Origin: Treponema sp.
Lineage (GTDB): Bacteria > Spirochaetota > Spirochaetia > Treponematales > Treponemataceae
Reading direction: 5' to 3'
Assembly (NCBI GenBank): GCA_017617145.1
Contig: JAFZWX010000168.1
Coordinates: forward strand, 1-53,996
DNA: 53,996 bases
Positions within the stretch are counted from its first letter, which is position 1. Every line of letters begins with the position of its first letter. Both the position numbers and the translations under genes were made by a program. Positions 1 to 8,954 of this stretch are shown here, one piece after another. The notes below the pieces were generated by a model that saw only the letters and a list, made by a program, of their open reading frames with translations, did not search any database and was not told the DNA's origin.

Positions 1-1
1 T

Positions 2-73
2 CTGCTTGAACTGAAAAAGAATGTGGACATTCTCCAGGAACAGCTCCTGAAAATGTCCATCAAACCTAAATAA
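2..73 (+). CDS. 3' end of an unidentified gene (partial)
   Basis: An open frame enters from the left edge in phase 2 and ends at TAA 71-73. It gives 23 residues ending in KMSIKPK. The visible part is a Leu/Lys/Glu-rich amphipathic helix of coiled-coil type, as found at the C-terminus of many transposases, nucleases and regulators. It is too short to assign to a family. The direct repeats at 74-134 start right after the stop. The same bases could be non-coding, so this is a modest call. Confidence 0.4.
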   Translation: MLELKKNVDILQEQLLKMSIKPK

Positions 74-134
74 TTTCGGTTAGAATTCTAACATGATTTA
101 CGGTTAGATTTCGGTTAGATTTTTACATGATTTA
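74..134. repeat. Pair of ~26-bp direct repeats with a partial third copy
   Basis: Two near-identical units occupy 74-100 and 109-134. Both begin TTTCGGTTAGA and end ACATGATTTA. A partial copy (CGGTTAGAT, 101-109) lies between them. The left unit also holds the palindrome TTAGAATTCTAA. They start one base after the stop codon of the partial gene at the left edge. No function can be assigned. Confidence 0.6.
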
Positions 135-186
135 ATACGGAGTGGTATTAAAGGGAAATTTTAGAATAATAGAACCCGTTTTTGAC

Positions 187-235
187 AAAAAAAAGACCTG
201 CAGATGATTTTGAAGTAAAGTTTCATCCACAGGTC
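187..235 (-). terminator. Rho-independent terminator of the lipoprotein pair
   Basis: Read on the minus strand, an imperfect stem (arms near 223-235 and 195-207, GACCTG pairing with CAGGTC) is followed by eight U (plus-strand A run 187-194). It lies about 20 bp beyond the stop of the lipoprotein gene ending at 256 and would end the two-gene transcript that starts near 5265. Confidence 0.7.
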
Positions 236-255
236 ATGATCAGGTTGTGATTATA

Positions 256-1458
256 TTAGTTAGAGTACCATTGTGCCTGGAAATAACGGTTTCCTGAACC
301 AGTAACTTCAGTTACATAATTATAGGAAAGAACATTACCAGATGCATCTGTTTCATACCAGCCGGCAAATGTATATCCGTCACGAGGGAGATCATCAGGA
401 AGATATGTAGGACTAGTATCTCTTAAACAATAAGAATAATAAGTAGTCATACCAGTTTCATCATTAAGATCCAAAGTAATTGAATACGTAATACGTGATT
501 CGTAAGTCGAAACATCAGATGCAGATAAACTTTCCGTTGGAACATCACCTTTATCTGATGTTGTTTTTCCTTTTGTAACAATTACTAATTCTGATTTGGT
601 AATAATTCCTTCTATACTTCCCTTGTTCACAGAGAAGATTACCCAGTAGTATCCGGCATCAAGATTTGTTTTTTCTATAGTTGCCTTAAAATCTCCTGTA
701 AACGATTGATATCCAGAAAAATAACCAAAACGATTGTCATCAGATATTTCATATCCCCAGTTATCATATGCAGGCAGCAAATCAAGGTGAAGATTTTCTT
801 CTGAACCAACTTGAACAGCTGTATATAAATCTATACCTTTTTTCACAACTGCACTTATTGAATAATCAGGTGTTCCTATGTTGTATACATTATCGTTATT
901 GCTCTCTACACCGAACGAAGCATCTTTAAGTTCAATACTTACAGAAAAACCGCCCTTTCCTTCTGAAGAATATTCTTTTGCCTTTAGAGGGAACGAGATG
1001 TCGTTTGAACCCAGTTCGATTTTTTTATTAACAGTTGCTGAAAAACATGTACCTTCGGTTGTAGATGCCTCAAGAATAAAAGTCCAGTCCCATGCATACA
1101 AATTAGTATCGGTGTAATCCTCATCTGTATATGGGATAGCAATATAAGAACCTGCAAAATCATAGTAAGAACTCCAGCTTCCTAATTGCACAGGATGTTC
1201 TACTATATATGGAGAACCATAGCTATTATATTCTGTAGTGTTATGTCCTGAGAAAATTCCAATTAAGGTATACTCAGTAAAATCATACACACTATAAACA
1301 GGAAACAATGCACTTCGTTCGCAGGAAGCTGTATCTAGCTGCAAATAGGCACCTTTATCAGATACTTTTGTTTCTATCTGATTAGCACAAGAAACACTAA
1401 CCAGCATTATACATAATGCAGCGGCAAATATTTTTATAACATTCTTAATATTTTTCAT
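256..1458 (-). CDS. Lipoprotein with C-terminal InlB-type (Listeria-Bacteroides) repeat
   Basis: A 400-residue exported lipoprotein. The N-terminus has a Lys-rich start, a hydrophobic core and a lipobox ending VSVSC (Cys about residue 24), so it should be anchored to a membrane and is probably surface exposed. The middle is beta-rich with no family I recognise. Residues ~330-398 look like an InlB B-repeat: a SITLDLNDETG strand, then GYTFAGWY, then YFQAQW. Such repeats occur in adhesins and surface proteins. The ATG at 1458 has a GAGGG ribosome site. It lies 10 bp downstream of the 1251-residue lipoprotein gene and is probably co-transcribed with it. Ligand and role are unknown. Confidence 0.8.
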   Translation of the reverse strand: MKNIKNVIKIFAAALCIMLVSVSCANQIETKVSDKGAYLQLDTASCERSALFPVYSVYDFTEYTLIGIFSGHNTTEYNSYGSPYIVEHPVQLGSWSSYYDFAGSYIAIPYTDEDYTDTNLYAWDWTFILEASTTEGTCFSATVNKKIELGSNDISFPLKAKEYSSEGKGGFSVSIELKDASFGVESNNDNVYNIGTPDYSISAVVKKGIDLYTAVQVGSEENLHLDLLPAYDNWGYEISDDNRFGYFSGYQSFTGDFKATIEKTNLDAGYYWVIFSVNKGSIEGIITKSELVIVTKGKTTSDKGDVPTESLSASDVSTYESRITYSITLDLNDETGMTTYYSYCLRDTSPTYLPDDLPRDGYTFAGWYETDASGNVLSYNYVTEVTGSGNRYFQAQWYSN

Positions 1459-1468
1459 AACTTACCCT

Positions 1469-4400
1469 CTATTGTTTTTCGTATGTTACAGTAGCTGAAT
1501 ACGGAATATCTCCAACGGTAGCAACAACTACAATTTCATGTGTACCTGTTGAAAGATACTGTTTGTCAAGTTCAACATAATCACCATTTATAATATGTAA
1601 CGCTAACGAAATTGGTTGACCATCCAGATACCAGGTGTAAGAATCATATTCTCCATCTGATACTTCAACATGAATATAAGTTGTTCCACCACTAAGGGAT
1701 TCGTAAGGTTCTTCAAGTCCTATCTCTGAATCTGGTGATATAGTTGCAGAAATTCCCCAGTTAAGGAATAAGCTGGTTGTTTCTATACCATATTCATCAG
1801 TTGCAATTTTACGAACTTTTTGTGCACTTACATTTACGGTAGCATTTTGATAAATACCAGTATTTTGAATGCGATTAATTACCGCATTTGTAAGAAGATA
1901 ATAGCCGGTTTCATTTCCATCGTTATCATATTCTTTTGTCCAAGACCAGCCTTCTAGAGTTTGTGTTGTACCATAATTGGTATTGCCCCAATCATCTTCG
2001 TAAACAACATAATAACTAAAACTATAATCGTACTTATCAATATTGTCATAACGCGGGTCAATATATTCTGCAAGACTCAAAGTAAGATTTTCTGCACTGT
2101 AATCGCTAAAGCCCAATTCACCAAGTTCAACATTATAAACAACATTAACACCTGCGTCAGTTACAGCAGTTTCTGCTTCTCCAGTTACACTTGCAGAAAC
2201 TATTCGTGTTTTTGTAAGACGATATACATAAGTACCTACAGGAATATCCTTATACCATTTGTCGAATGCATAATAATACTCACTATAAGTATAATCATAA
2301 TATTCTGAAAGACTTATGCCATCTTCAATTGTTTCCCAAACTGCATCCGGTTCGTTATACCATTGTTCATAGGTTCTTTCGAGCTTGTAAGAATAGTTAT
2401 CTACACTATCATTATAGAAATAATCTTTTACAATAACATGAACATATTCATAATTCTTTCCGTCATCTACAGTCAGCAAAGCATTTTGTACAGGCTTTTG
2501 TGCAGCTGTAGTACTAACAGAAATTGTATCTGTTGTTCCTGTAAAAGGATTTGTAAAACCATAGTTTGTAGCAGTTGTATAAATTGTTGCAGCATTATCT
2601 TCACATCCAGGCTCAGAAACAACAATCTTAAGTCCTACCATATTTCCGTCTGGAACATCGTCAATACTAATGCTTAAACCATAAACTTTCGTAAGTGTTG
2701 CTGTAGTTCCAGTTATGCTTGTTTCAAGATAATAATCCTCTGGGATTTCTGGAGTTGCACAAGTTTTTGCTGCAGTAGACTCTGTTCTAAGAAGTTCATC
2801 AACTTTTGCTTTTGTTTCTGCATAAGCGTAGCGGATAGATTTAATTTTTTGGTCAACATCTATAGAGATACTAATGTAATCACTAATATCGTTGTAGTTA
2901 GCATCCGAGCTGCAAGCATCAAAATAAAGTGCTGACTGGCTTAATACAGGAGCAGCTGTAGATACAACAGAAACAACAACATCACTTACAGGGCTATCTG
3001 TAATAAGGCTTCCAGTCTTATCAAGGAATCCATTTTGAGAAATAACATAACCAAGAGCAACATAATTTCCAATATCAAGATCCTTTACAGTAACTTCGTA
3101 AATAATCTTTTCATCTGTATGATACTTTTCTTTAATTGAAGTCTTAACATCAACACTGTTAGAAGAATCAAGTCTGTCTGCAAGAATAGTAGAAACTTCT
3201 GTAGCAGTTGGATCATATTCTTCAGTTGTTGCTGTTGCATAGCAAAGTTTAGAAATACTCTGATTGTTGTAAACTTCAATTGTTGCATACAAATCATTTG
3301 CAATTCTATCTTCATCTAATGCTTTAAGTACAATAGATGTAGCAGTAGGAGCCGCTGTTGTGTTAGTAGCATCATTTGTTTTAGTAGAAGAAACATAATC
3401 TGCTATTCTATCGGCTTTGTTAGCCTGACTTGCAGTTACTCTGATTGCAACAAACTTATCAAGTGCAAGATCCTTGAGTACAGTGTACTTGGCAGGAGTA
3501 AACTCATAGTAAGTATAACCGGTTACACTTGAACCAATTGTTTTAGCTTTACCTGAATCAAGAAGCTTAACTGCTGTCTCTTTATCATCTGCAGTTGCAT
3601 AAGTTACCTTCAATGAAGTCTTAGGATTTGTTGCTGTAATTGCAAATGAAACATCATTGAACAGACCGTCTTCATTTGCTTCGATAATGTTGATTGAATC
3701 TTCATACAAACCGAATGCATCTGCATCTGGTTTTGTATAAGTAGAAGATTTAGAAATATAATTATCGTTCTTATAAGCTTCAGAAATTGTTGCGCGAACA
3801 GCAAGAACATCTCCTGTTTTTTCAGCAGCATTTTCAATAGTAAATGCATAAACCTTGTAAGTTCCGTTTATACTTACAGTCTGTTCTTCTGCTCCTGCTA
3901 CTGCAATTTCGTAAGCATCATCTTTATCACCTGCAACTCCGTAAGTTACGGCAGTAAGAGTCTTATCAAGATCGGCAAGTGTTACTAATACATAAGCATC
4001 GTTATAAGCGCCGTCATTATCAATATCTTTCCAGGCAATTGTAATTTCAGAATCTTCAATATCGGCATCGCCATAAGAAACTGTAGCATCTGTGCAGACA
4101 GAAGAATAGTTAATTCCGTCTGTAAGAACGAACAGATACTTGTAGCTTTCGCCGTCTGTTTCATCTGTAATTTTGTATGTTGGAGCTGTAGCAGAAATTT
4201 TTTCTTTAAGTGTGATTTCTGAATCAACAAGCTCGTAGTTTGTTAAGCCTGTAGCTGCTTTGTAAATCTTATACTGACTTGCTTTTGCATACTTTCCATC
4301 AGCAAGAGTTGCCGGCTGCCAGAAAATAGTAACAGTTGACTCATCGTCATAAGTATAAGAAATATTTGTAGCGGTATAAGTAGAAGAAAGTGCAAGCTTG

Positions 4401-5224
4401 CTGTAAGAAAGTCCTTCTTCGGCTTTAATATCGTCTGAGCTATTAAAATATTTTGCATTGCAGGCAGAAGCCTTTACATAAATATTATAATCACCAGAAA
4501 CTGTTGCAACACCCTTTACAGTAGCGGTTTTGTTATTAACAGCCATGTCCTGATATGTTCCAACAGTATATTCATGGATTCCTGTAATATCAAAAGTATT
4601 TCCGTAATCTGCATAAACTGTATATTTAAGATATGCCTTTACAGGGAAAGTAACTGTAAATGTTCCCTGAGCTTCGTTCTTTGCAACTTTAATCGTATCA
4701 GCAGATAACATAAATTCTGTATCTGTTTGTGATAACTGATATTCAGAACCCTCTCTATAACCTCTTTCGTATTTAGCAAGTTCAAGTACAGGGGTATCTG
4801 TTGGCGGAACAATAGGAGTTAATGTTATAGAACCGGTATTACTTTCTGTATAAATAACGTAACGTCCGGCTGAATCTCCGATTGCATTTACCTTATAGGT
4901 TTTTGATACATTGTATCTTACATTTTTATCTACATAATAAGTTTGATTTGCAGCTAAAGTAATCGGCTTATCATTTGTCAGCACACCGTCTTCGTAAATG
5001 CTTAATGTATAGCCATTGACTGCATTTGCAACTCTATCCCAATAGATATAATTAACACCAGGATAAGTTTTGCCTCTTACATCAGGAGTTCCCAATGTAA
5101 TCTGCTGGTCCACATATCCTGCACCTTTGTAATCTTGTAATTCATTCTTACAAGAAACGAAAAAGAATACAGAAGCATAGATTATTAATGATATTAATCC
5201 AACTTCTTTAAAAAACTTTTTCAT
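1469..5224 (-). CDS. Giant repeat lipoprotein (1251 aa), FN3-like and four internal ~125-aa repeats
   Basis: I place the start at ATG 5224, preceded by a GGAGG ribosome site; an upstream in-frame start would add 19 residues without a ribosome site. A signal peptide ends at lipobox FFVSC (Cys ~25). Residues ~285-385 resemble a fibronectin type III fold. From ~392 to ~885 I count four units of ~125 residues. Each opens with a strand and an acidic loop ending ND (DNDGAYND, NEDGLFND, DEDRIAND, SSDANYND). Each has a mid-unit YATA-like strand and closes with a hydrophobic strand plus S-E/Q (VLAVRATISE, FVAIRVTASQ, YVALGYVISQ, MVGLKIVVSE). The C-terminus is Tyr-rich. This suggests a long surface stalk or adhesin; no enzyme domain is visible. 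First gene of a two-gene operon. Confidence 0.85.
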   Translation of the reverse strand: MKKFFKEVGLISLIIYASVFFFVSCKNELQDYKGAGYVDQQITLGTPDVRGKTYPGVNYIYWDRVANAVNGYTLSIYEDGVLTNDKPITLAANQTYYVDKNVRYNVSKTYKVNAIGDSAGRYVIYTESNTGSITLTPIVPPTDTPVLELAKYERGYREGSEYQLSQTDTEFMLSADTIKVAKNEAQGTFTVTFPVKAYLKYTVYADYGNTFDITGIHEYTVGTYQDMAVNNKTATVKGVATVSGDYNIYVKASACNAKYFNSSDDIKAEEGLSYSKLALSSTYTATNISYTYDDESTVTIFWQPATLADGKYAKASQYKIYKAATGLTNYELVDSEITLKEKISATAPTYKITDETDGESYKYLFVLTDGINYSSVCTDATVSYGDADIEDSEITIAWKDIDNDGAYNDAYVLVTLADLDKTLTAVTYGVAGDKDDAYEIAVAGAEEQTVSINGTYKVYAFTIENAAEKTGDVLAVRATISEAYKNDNYISKSSTYTKPDADAFGLYEDSINIIEANEDGLFNDVSFAITATNPKTSLKVTYATADDKETAVKLLDSGKAKTIGSSVTGYTYYEFTPAKYTVLKDLALDKFVAIRVTASQANKADRIADYVSSTKTNDATNTTAAPTATSIVLKALDEDRIANDLYATIEVYNNQSISKLCYATATTEEYDPTATEVSTILADRLDSSNSVDVKTSIKEKYHTDEKIIYEVTVKDLDIGNYVALGYVISQNGFLDKTGSLITDSPVSDVVVSVVSTAAPVLSQSALYFDACSSDANYNDISDYISISIDVDQKIKSIRYAYAETKAKVDELLRTESTAAKTCATPEIPEDYYLETSITGTTATLTKVYGLSISIDDVPDGNMVGLKIVVSEPGCEDNAATIYTTATNYGFTNPFTGTTDTISVSTTAAQKPVQNALLTVDDGKNYEYVHVIVKDYFYNDSVDNYSYKLERTYEQWYNEPDAVWETIEDGISLSEYYDYTYSEYYYAFDKWYKDIPVGTYVYRLTKTRIVSASVTGEAETAVTDAGVNVVYNVELGELGFSDYSAENLTLSLAEYIDPRYDNIDKYDYSFSYYVVYEDDWGNTNYGTTQTLEGWSWTKEYDNDGNETGYYLLTNAVINRIQNTGIYQNATVNVSAQKVRKIATDEYGIETTSLFLNWGISATISPDSEIGLEEPYESLSGGTTYIHVEVSDGEYDSYTWYLDGQPISLALHIINGDYVELDKQYLSTGTHEIVVVATVGDIPYSATVTYEKQ

Positions 5225-5271
5225 AAATACTCCTCCATAACTTTTAAGTATATTATTTAGTTTTAAAATAA

Positions 5272-5300
5272 ATAGTAACACACCATATTTTATATGTCAA
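5272..5300 (-). promoter_or_regulatory. Sigma-70 type promoter for the repeat-lipoprotein operon
   Basis: On the minus strand, a perfect -35 TTGACA (5300-5295), a 17-bp spacer and TACTAT (5277-5272, 4 of 6 matches) lie ~45 nt upstream of the ATG at 5224. The site is in the gap after the TPR lipoprotein gene, so the giant lipoprotein can be transcribed on its own. Confidence 0.6.
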
Positions 5301-5348
5301 ATTTGAGTTTTAGGATTGAGCTTGAGGATTTCGGATTATGTATGCAGA

Positions 5349-7169
5349 TTATTGTATCAATTGTGTCAGCGCTTCATTAAGCTTGCGGACTGAAGAGTCA
5401 TTAGGATTAATTGCAACTACCTGTTTAAGATAATATTGTGCTTTGCGGTAATCTTTTTTGTCATAATAAATTTCGTAAAGACGGAAAAGAGAATCACTGT
5501 TTCGAGGATTTGCAATAAGGCTTGAACGTAAATCGGCAAGTGCTGTGTCTTCACTGCGTTCAAGGAAGCTTCGGCGGTAATAAAGATAACTTTTAATTTT
5601 TGAAGAAGCACTCGGCAGCATTGAATCAATCAGTTTTATTGATTCATCACGCGAAAGAACCTGCGTACTTGCAAGAATATATGCCTGTGTAATTGTTTCG
5701 CTTGAAGGATTTTGATTATAGGCTCTTTGTGCAATTTCCATAGCCTCGCTTTTTTTATTAAGCTTCAGACAAACTGTAACATGTTTAAGCAAAAGGCTTT
5801 CATTATCAGGCTGTTTTTTTATAAGACTGCTGCTTATATCATAAGCTTCCTGCCAGTTTTCTCGCTGAACAAGACCATCAAGTGCGTATACAAGTGCATC
5901 ATTATTCGAAGGCTTTTTTTCAAGAACAATTGCTGCAAGCTCGTCGGCATATTTACCGCCAACAGGACCGTCTGTCAAAGAAGAAATGCGTGCTGCAATA
6001 AGAAGTGCATCAACATTATCGGGGTAAAGCTGCATTGCTTTTTCTATAGTCTCTGTAGCGGCATTTGTATTTTTACTCCAGTCGAGCTGAACTCTTGCAC
6101 GCAAAATTAAATAATCAATGTTCGTGTCATTCTGGCGGGCATACATATCAAGCAGCGAAACTGCATGAATATAATCATTTTTTTCTATAAATATACGCGC
6201 ACGGAACAAAACAAATTCCAAATCGTTAGGTGTCTGCTGAAGTACACGGGCAACAGCTTCTTCTGCTGCTGCATAATCGCCCTTTTCAAAAGCAATCCAG
6301 GCATTCTGCTTTAATACAGCAAGACTTGTTGACTCTCCATTACCCGCTCCGGCTTCCTTCATAACTTCTTCGGCAAGAACTGATTTTCCATTTTTACTCA
6401 GGACCTTTGCATACTCAAGAACAATTTCGATTGTATGAGAACCATCATAGGCTTTTGAAAGGTAAGGCTCTGCTTTTTCATATTCAGTTTTCTTTTCGTA
6501 GTAAAGCCCCGCAAGATAATTTGCAGCAACCGAATATGGATTAATTGCAAGAGAATCAAGAATTCCCTGCTCACACTGAGATTGAACATTTGCCGTTATA
6601 TTTGGAGTAAGAAAAACAAGAACAGGCAAAAAGGTCGAAAGGAAATCTGTGTTTCCTGTACTTGTATCGTAAATGCCGTTTTTTACAGATTTTAATGCAC
6701 CGGTATAAGGAGTTTCATCTGTAACATCATACACATTCCAGGTGATTTTCTGCGAGGACCATAAAATACGCATAATTTCTGATGCGGCATAAATAAGTAC
6801 CTTTTCATTTTCAGAAAGCTCGGCTTCTGGTTTATGTATGGCGGTCATTGCAGCTGTAATTGACGAAGGAGATCCGTATTCTACATCTTTTAAAATATCA
6901 TCACTTATTTTTGCAAAATACGATTTTGATTTTGCTGCAGTAGGAAGCTTTATTGCTTCAGATGCCTGTGCAGTGTCTGTTTGTTCTGATTGCTCTGCTA
7001 CAACAGAAGGTTCATAAGCGGCAGTAGAATGACCTGTTTCCTTTGATAAATCGTCATTGCCACTTTTTGAAGCACATGCATTAAGACAAAGCATAAACAC
7101 AACAAAAAGTGCGGGCTTGAGAAAAGAAGAATTGAATTTGTGCAAACAATCAGCCTTTTTAAGCAACAC
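5349..7169 (-). CDS. TPR-repeat lipoprotein (606 aa)
   Basis: An exported lipoprotein with signal peptide and lipobox ending CLNAC (Cys ~32). The first 110 residues after it are Ser/Thr/Glu-rich and probably disordered. From ~190 to the end it consists of repeated ~34-residue helix pairs of tetratricopeptide type, for example around PYSVAANYLAGLYYEKKTEY and NPNDSSVRKL. TPR arrays bind partner proteins, so this is likely a periplasmic scaffold. No ATG precedes the signal sequence; the start is GTG 7169 or TTG 7166, with GGTGGG upstream. It lies 19 bp behind the membrane-protein gene and is probably in its operon. No enzymatic motif is seen. Confidence 0.82.
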   Translation of the reverse strand: MLLKKADCLHKFNSSFLKPALFVVFMLCLNACASKSGNDDLSKETGHSTAAYEPSVVAEQSEQTDTAQASEAIKLPTAAKSKSYFAKISDDILKDVEYGSPSSITAAMTAIHKPEAELSENEKVLIYAASEIMRILWSSQKITWNVYDVTDETPYTGALKSVKNGIYDTSTGNTDFLSTFLPVLVFLTPNITANVQSQCEQGILDSLAINPYSVAANYLAGLYYEKKTEYEKAEPYLSKAYDGSHTIEIVLEYAKVLSKNGKSVLAEEVMKEAGAGNGESTSLAVLKQNAWIAFEKGDYAAAEEAVARVLQQTPNDLEFVLFRARIFIEKNDYIHAVSLLDMYARQNDTNIDYLILRARVQLDWSKNTNAATETIEKAMQLYPDNVDALLIAARISSLTDGPVGGKYADELAAIVLEKKPSNNDALVYALDGLVQRENWQEAYDISSSLIKKQPDNESLLLKHVTVCLKLNKKSEAMEIAQRAYNQNPSSETITQAYILASTQVLSRDESIKLIDSMLPSASSKIKSYLYYRRSFLERSEDTALADLRSSLIANPRNSDSLFRLYEIYYDKKDYRKAQYYLKQVVAINPNDSSVRKLNEALTQLIQ

Positions 7170-7188
7170 TACCCACCACTAAAAATCA

Positions 7189-7809
7189 TTACTCCAAAGT
7201 TTCTTCCAAAGGAGCGATACTTGACATTTCATCTGTTTCTAAATCAATGTTTTCATCATCCTTGGCAACAAGATTCGAATGATTTTTTTGAAGCAGAAAC
7301 AATGCAATAATAAAAACTCCAGACATCATAAGAAACAACGGACCACCAACAATAGCAACAGTCTGGAATGGAACTTTTACTATATTAAAGGAAAAAAGCA
7401 TAAACCAGATACCTAGTAAAAACAATGTAAGAGAAGGAATAAAATAACCTGTTAAAACCTTCTGATATTTAACTTTTCCTGCAATACAGAGAAATATTCC
7501 TGCAGTTACTCCTATCATCGGCCACCATTGCATAAAAGTATATGGAAGAATTCTGAGTTCGTGCAAAACAACAAATATTCCCCAGAATAAAAGCTCAAAG
7601 CCTATAAAAATCTGATGCAGTCGTTTGGTATAACGGATACTCAAAACGAGAACTGCAATGCCACTTAAAGCGGCAACTATAGGAAGATAATTTATGATTA
7701 TATGGCGATTTTCAAGCGGAACAATAATATTAAAAATAACCAGAAAAATCAAAAATCCGGAGCCAAAATATAAAACGAGATTGGCAAAAAATGAACTGTC
7801 TTTTTTCAT
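7189..7809 (-). CDS. Multi-pass membrane protein of unknown function
   Basis: A 206-residue protein with about six hydrophobic segments (near residues 8-28, 36-52, 65-80, 90-105, 120-142 and 145-170) and an acidic cytosolic tail of ~30 residues. I recognise no family signature. I choose ATG 7809 over the upstream in-frame TTG 7821 because GGGGCG lies at ribosome-site distance before the ATG. It is divergent from the TPR lipoprotein gene at 7902 and heads a probable two-gene transcript with the 606-residue TPR lipoprotein. Confidence 0.7.
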   Translation of the reverse strand: MKKDSSFFANLVLYFGSGFLIFLVIFNIIVPLENRHIIINYLPIVAALSGIAVLVLSIRYTKRLHQIFIGFELLFWGIFVVLHELRILPYTFMQWWPMIGVTAGIFLCIAGKVKYQKVLTGYFIPSLTLFLLGIWFMLFSFNIVKVPFQTVAIVGGPLFLMMSGVFIIALFLLQKNHSNLVAKDDENIDLETDEMSSIAPLEETLE

Positions 7810-7865
7810 AGCACGCCCCAAATTTTAATATGAATATAATTCTATTTTATATGCAAAAATTAATC

Positions 7866-7894
7866 TTTACAATAATAAATCACTATGTTAGATT
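7866..7894 (+). promoter_or_regulatory. Promoter directly abutting the TPR lipoprotein start (leaderless type)
   Basis: TTTACA (7866-7871, 5 of 6), a 17-bp spacer and TAGATT (7889-7894, 4 of 6) end 7 nt before ATG 7902. Transcription would start at or beside the ATG. No Shine-Dalgarno sequence is present in that interval. Confidence 0.45.
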
Positions 7895-7901
7895 AAAAAA
7901 T

Positions 7902-8954
7902 ATGAAATTTCAAAAAACTAATAGTGTATTTTGCATATTCTGCCTGTGTGTCTTGAGCATGTTTTTTTCCTGTAAAAAGCAGGCATATACTTCTTCTTTT
8001 ACTGCAGAAGAAACTCAAAAACAGCTTAATATTCTGCTTGAAACTCAGGAACTTGATTCTAAACAACGCTACACAATCATAAATCAAATTGCAAATAATC
8101 TTCTTGCCGCACAGGATTACCAGGGAACAATTCTTCTTTTAACAGAATGGGTAGAAAAAAACCCTGATGATATGTATAACTCCTACTGGCTTTTGATGAC
8201 AGCACATGCATACCTTTCGCTTGGAGCAGAGCCTGTTGCCGAATATTATTTTGACAGAATTCTGCAAAAATGCCCCGACCTGCTTGTAAAAGGAAACTCA
8301 ATTCACTTCATGTGTCTGCAGAACCTTATACAAATCAGTAAAACTCCAAGCCATAGAATTAAATATTTTAATGAGCTTATAAACCGCTTTCCAAATGATG
8401 TTAACACAACAGAACTTTATCTGCGTCTTGCACTGGAATATGAAAATGATAACCAGTGGGATCAGGCATTAAAAGCATGTGAGCTTTTTGTTCAGCAGCC
8501 CGATGCTACTACTATTCAGATTCCTGGTGAGCCTGATGCTTATAAAAATGCGCGCCACCTTATTGATTTTAACAACTCTTCTAAAGACTGGACCTTTGAA
8601 ACGCTCCAGGAACTTGAAGCAGCAGTTAAAAAAGCAATTGATAACAGAGACTGGCGAACTCTTGATAAGTACAAGGCAAAGGTAAACTTCTTTTCTATGT
8701 CATGGCGTCAGGACGAAACAGACCCTAACTCGCAGGAAGAGTTTTCTATGGGTAACTGGATGATTCGTAAGGCACATTATGCTGACACACTTGATGAATC
8801 TTCTAACTCAAACGAGGCATATCTTAAAACCTGGGGCTGGAACACCTATGTTTCTACCTGGTATTTGTACTTCCGAAAGGTAAACTTCCCTCTTGATCCT
8901 GATATTAACGGCAACTGGGAATGGGCCGGCATTTACATTGGTAACAAGCTGTAA
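7902..8954 (+). CDS. TPR-containing lipoprotein (350 aa)
   Basis: ATG 7902 is chosen because it is followed directly by a signal peptide with lipobox MFFSC (Cys ~24); upstream in-frame starts would bury the signal. Residues ~35-190 are helical repeats (for example AAQDYQGTILLLTEWVEKNP and DNQWDQALKACELFVQQ) of the TPR type seen in BamD-like outer-membrane lipoproteins. The C-terminal ~120 residues, rich in Trp and Tyr, have no family I recognise. The stop overlaps the next ATG by one base (TAATG at 8952-8956), so it is translationally linked to the MltD-like transglycosylase. A cell-wall or envelope scaffold role is an inference from that link. Confidence 0.78.
   Translation: MKFQKTNSVFCIFCLCVLSMFFSCKKQAYTSSFTAEETQKQLNILLETQELDSKQRYTIINQIANNLLAAQDYQGTILLLTEWVEKNPDDMYNSYWLLMTAHAYLSLGAEPVAEYYFDRILQKCPDLLVKGNSIHFMCLQNLIQISKTPSHRIKYFNELINRFPNDVNTTELYLRLALEYENDNQWDQALKACELFVQQPDATTIQIPGEPDAYKNARHLIDFNNSSKDWTFETLQELEAAVKKAIDNRDWRTLDKYKAKVNFFSMSWRQDETDPNSQEEFSMGNWMIRKAHYADTLDESSNSNEAYLKTWGWNTYVSTWYLYFRKVNFPLDPDINGNWEWAGIYIGNKL

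Noticed and set aside
3085..4458. Several 70-80-codon Leu/Gln-rich frames within the giant lipoprotein
   Set aside because: They are other-frame shadows of a repetitive coding region, with no start signals and low-complexity composition.
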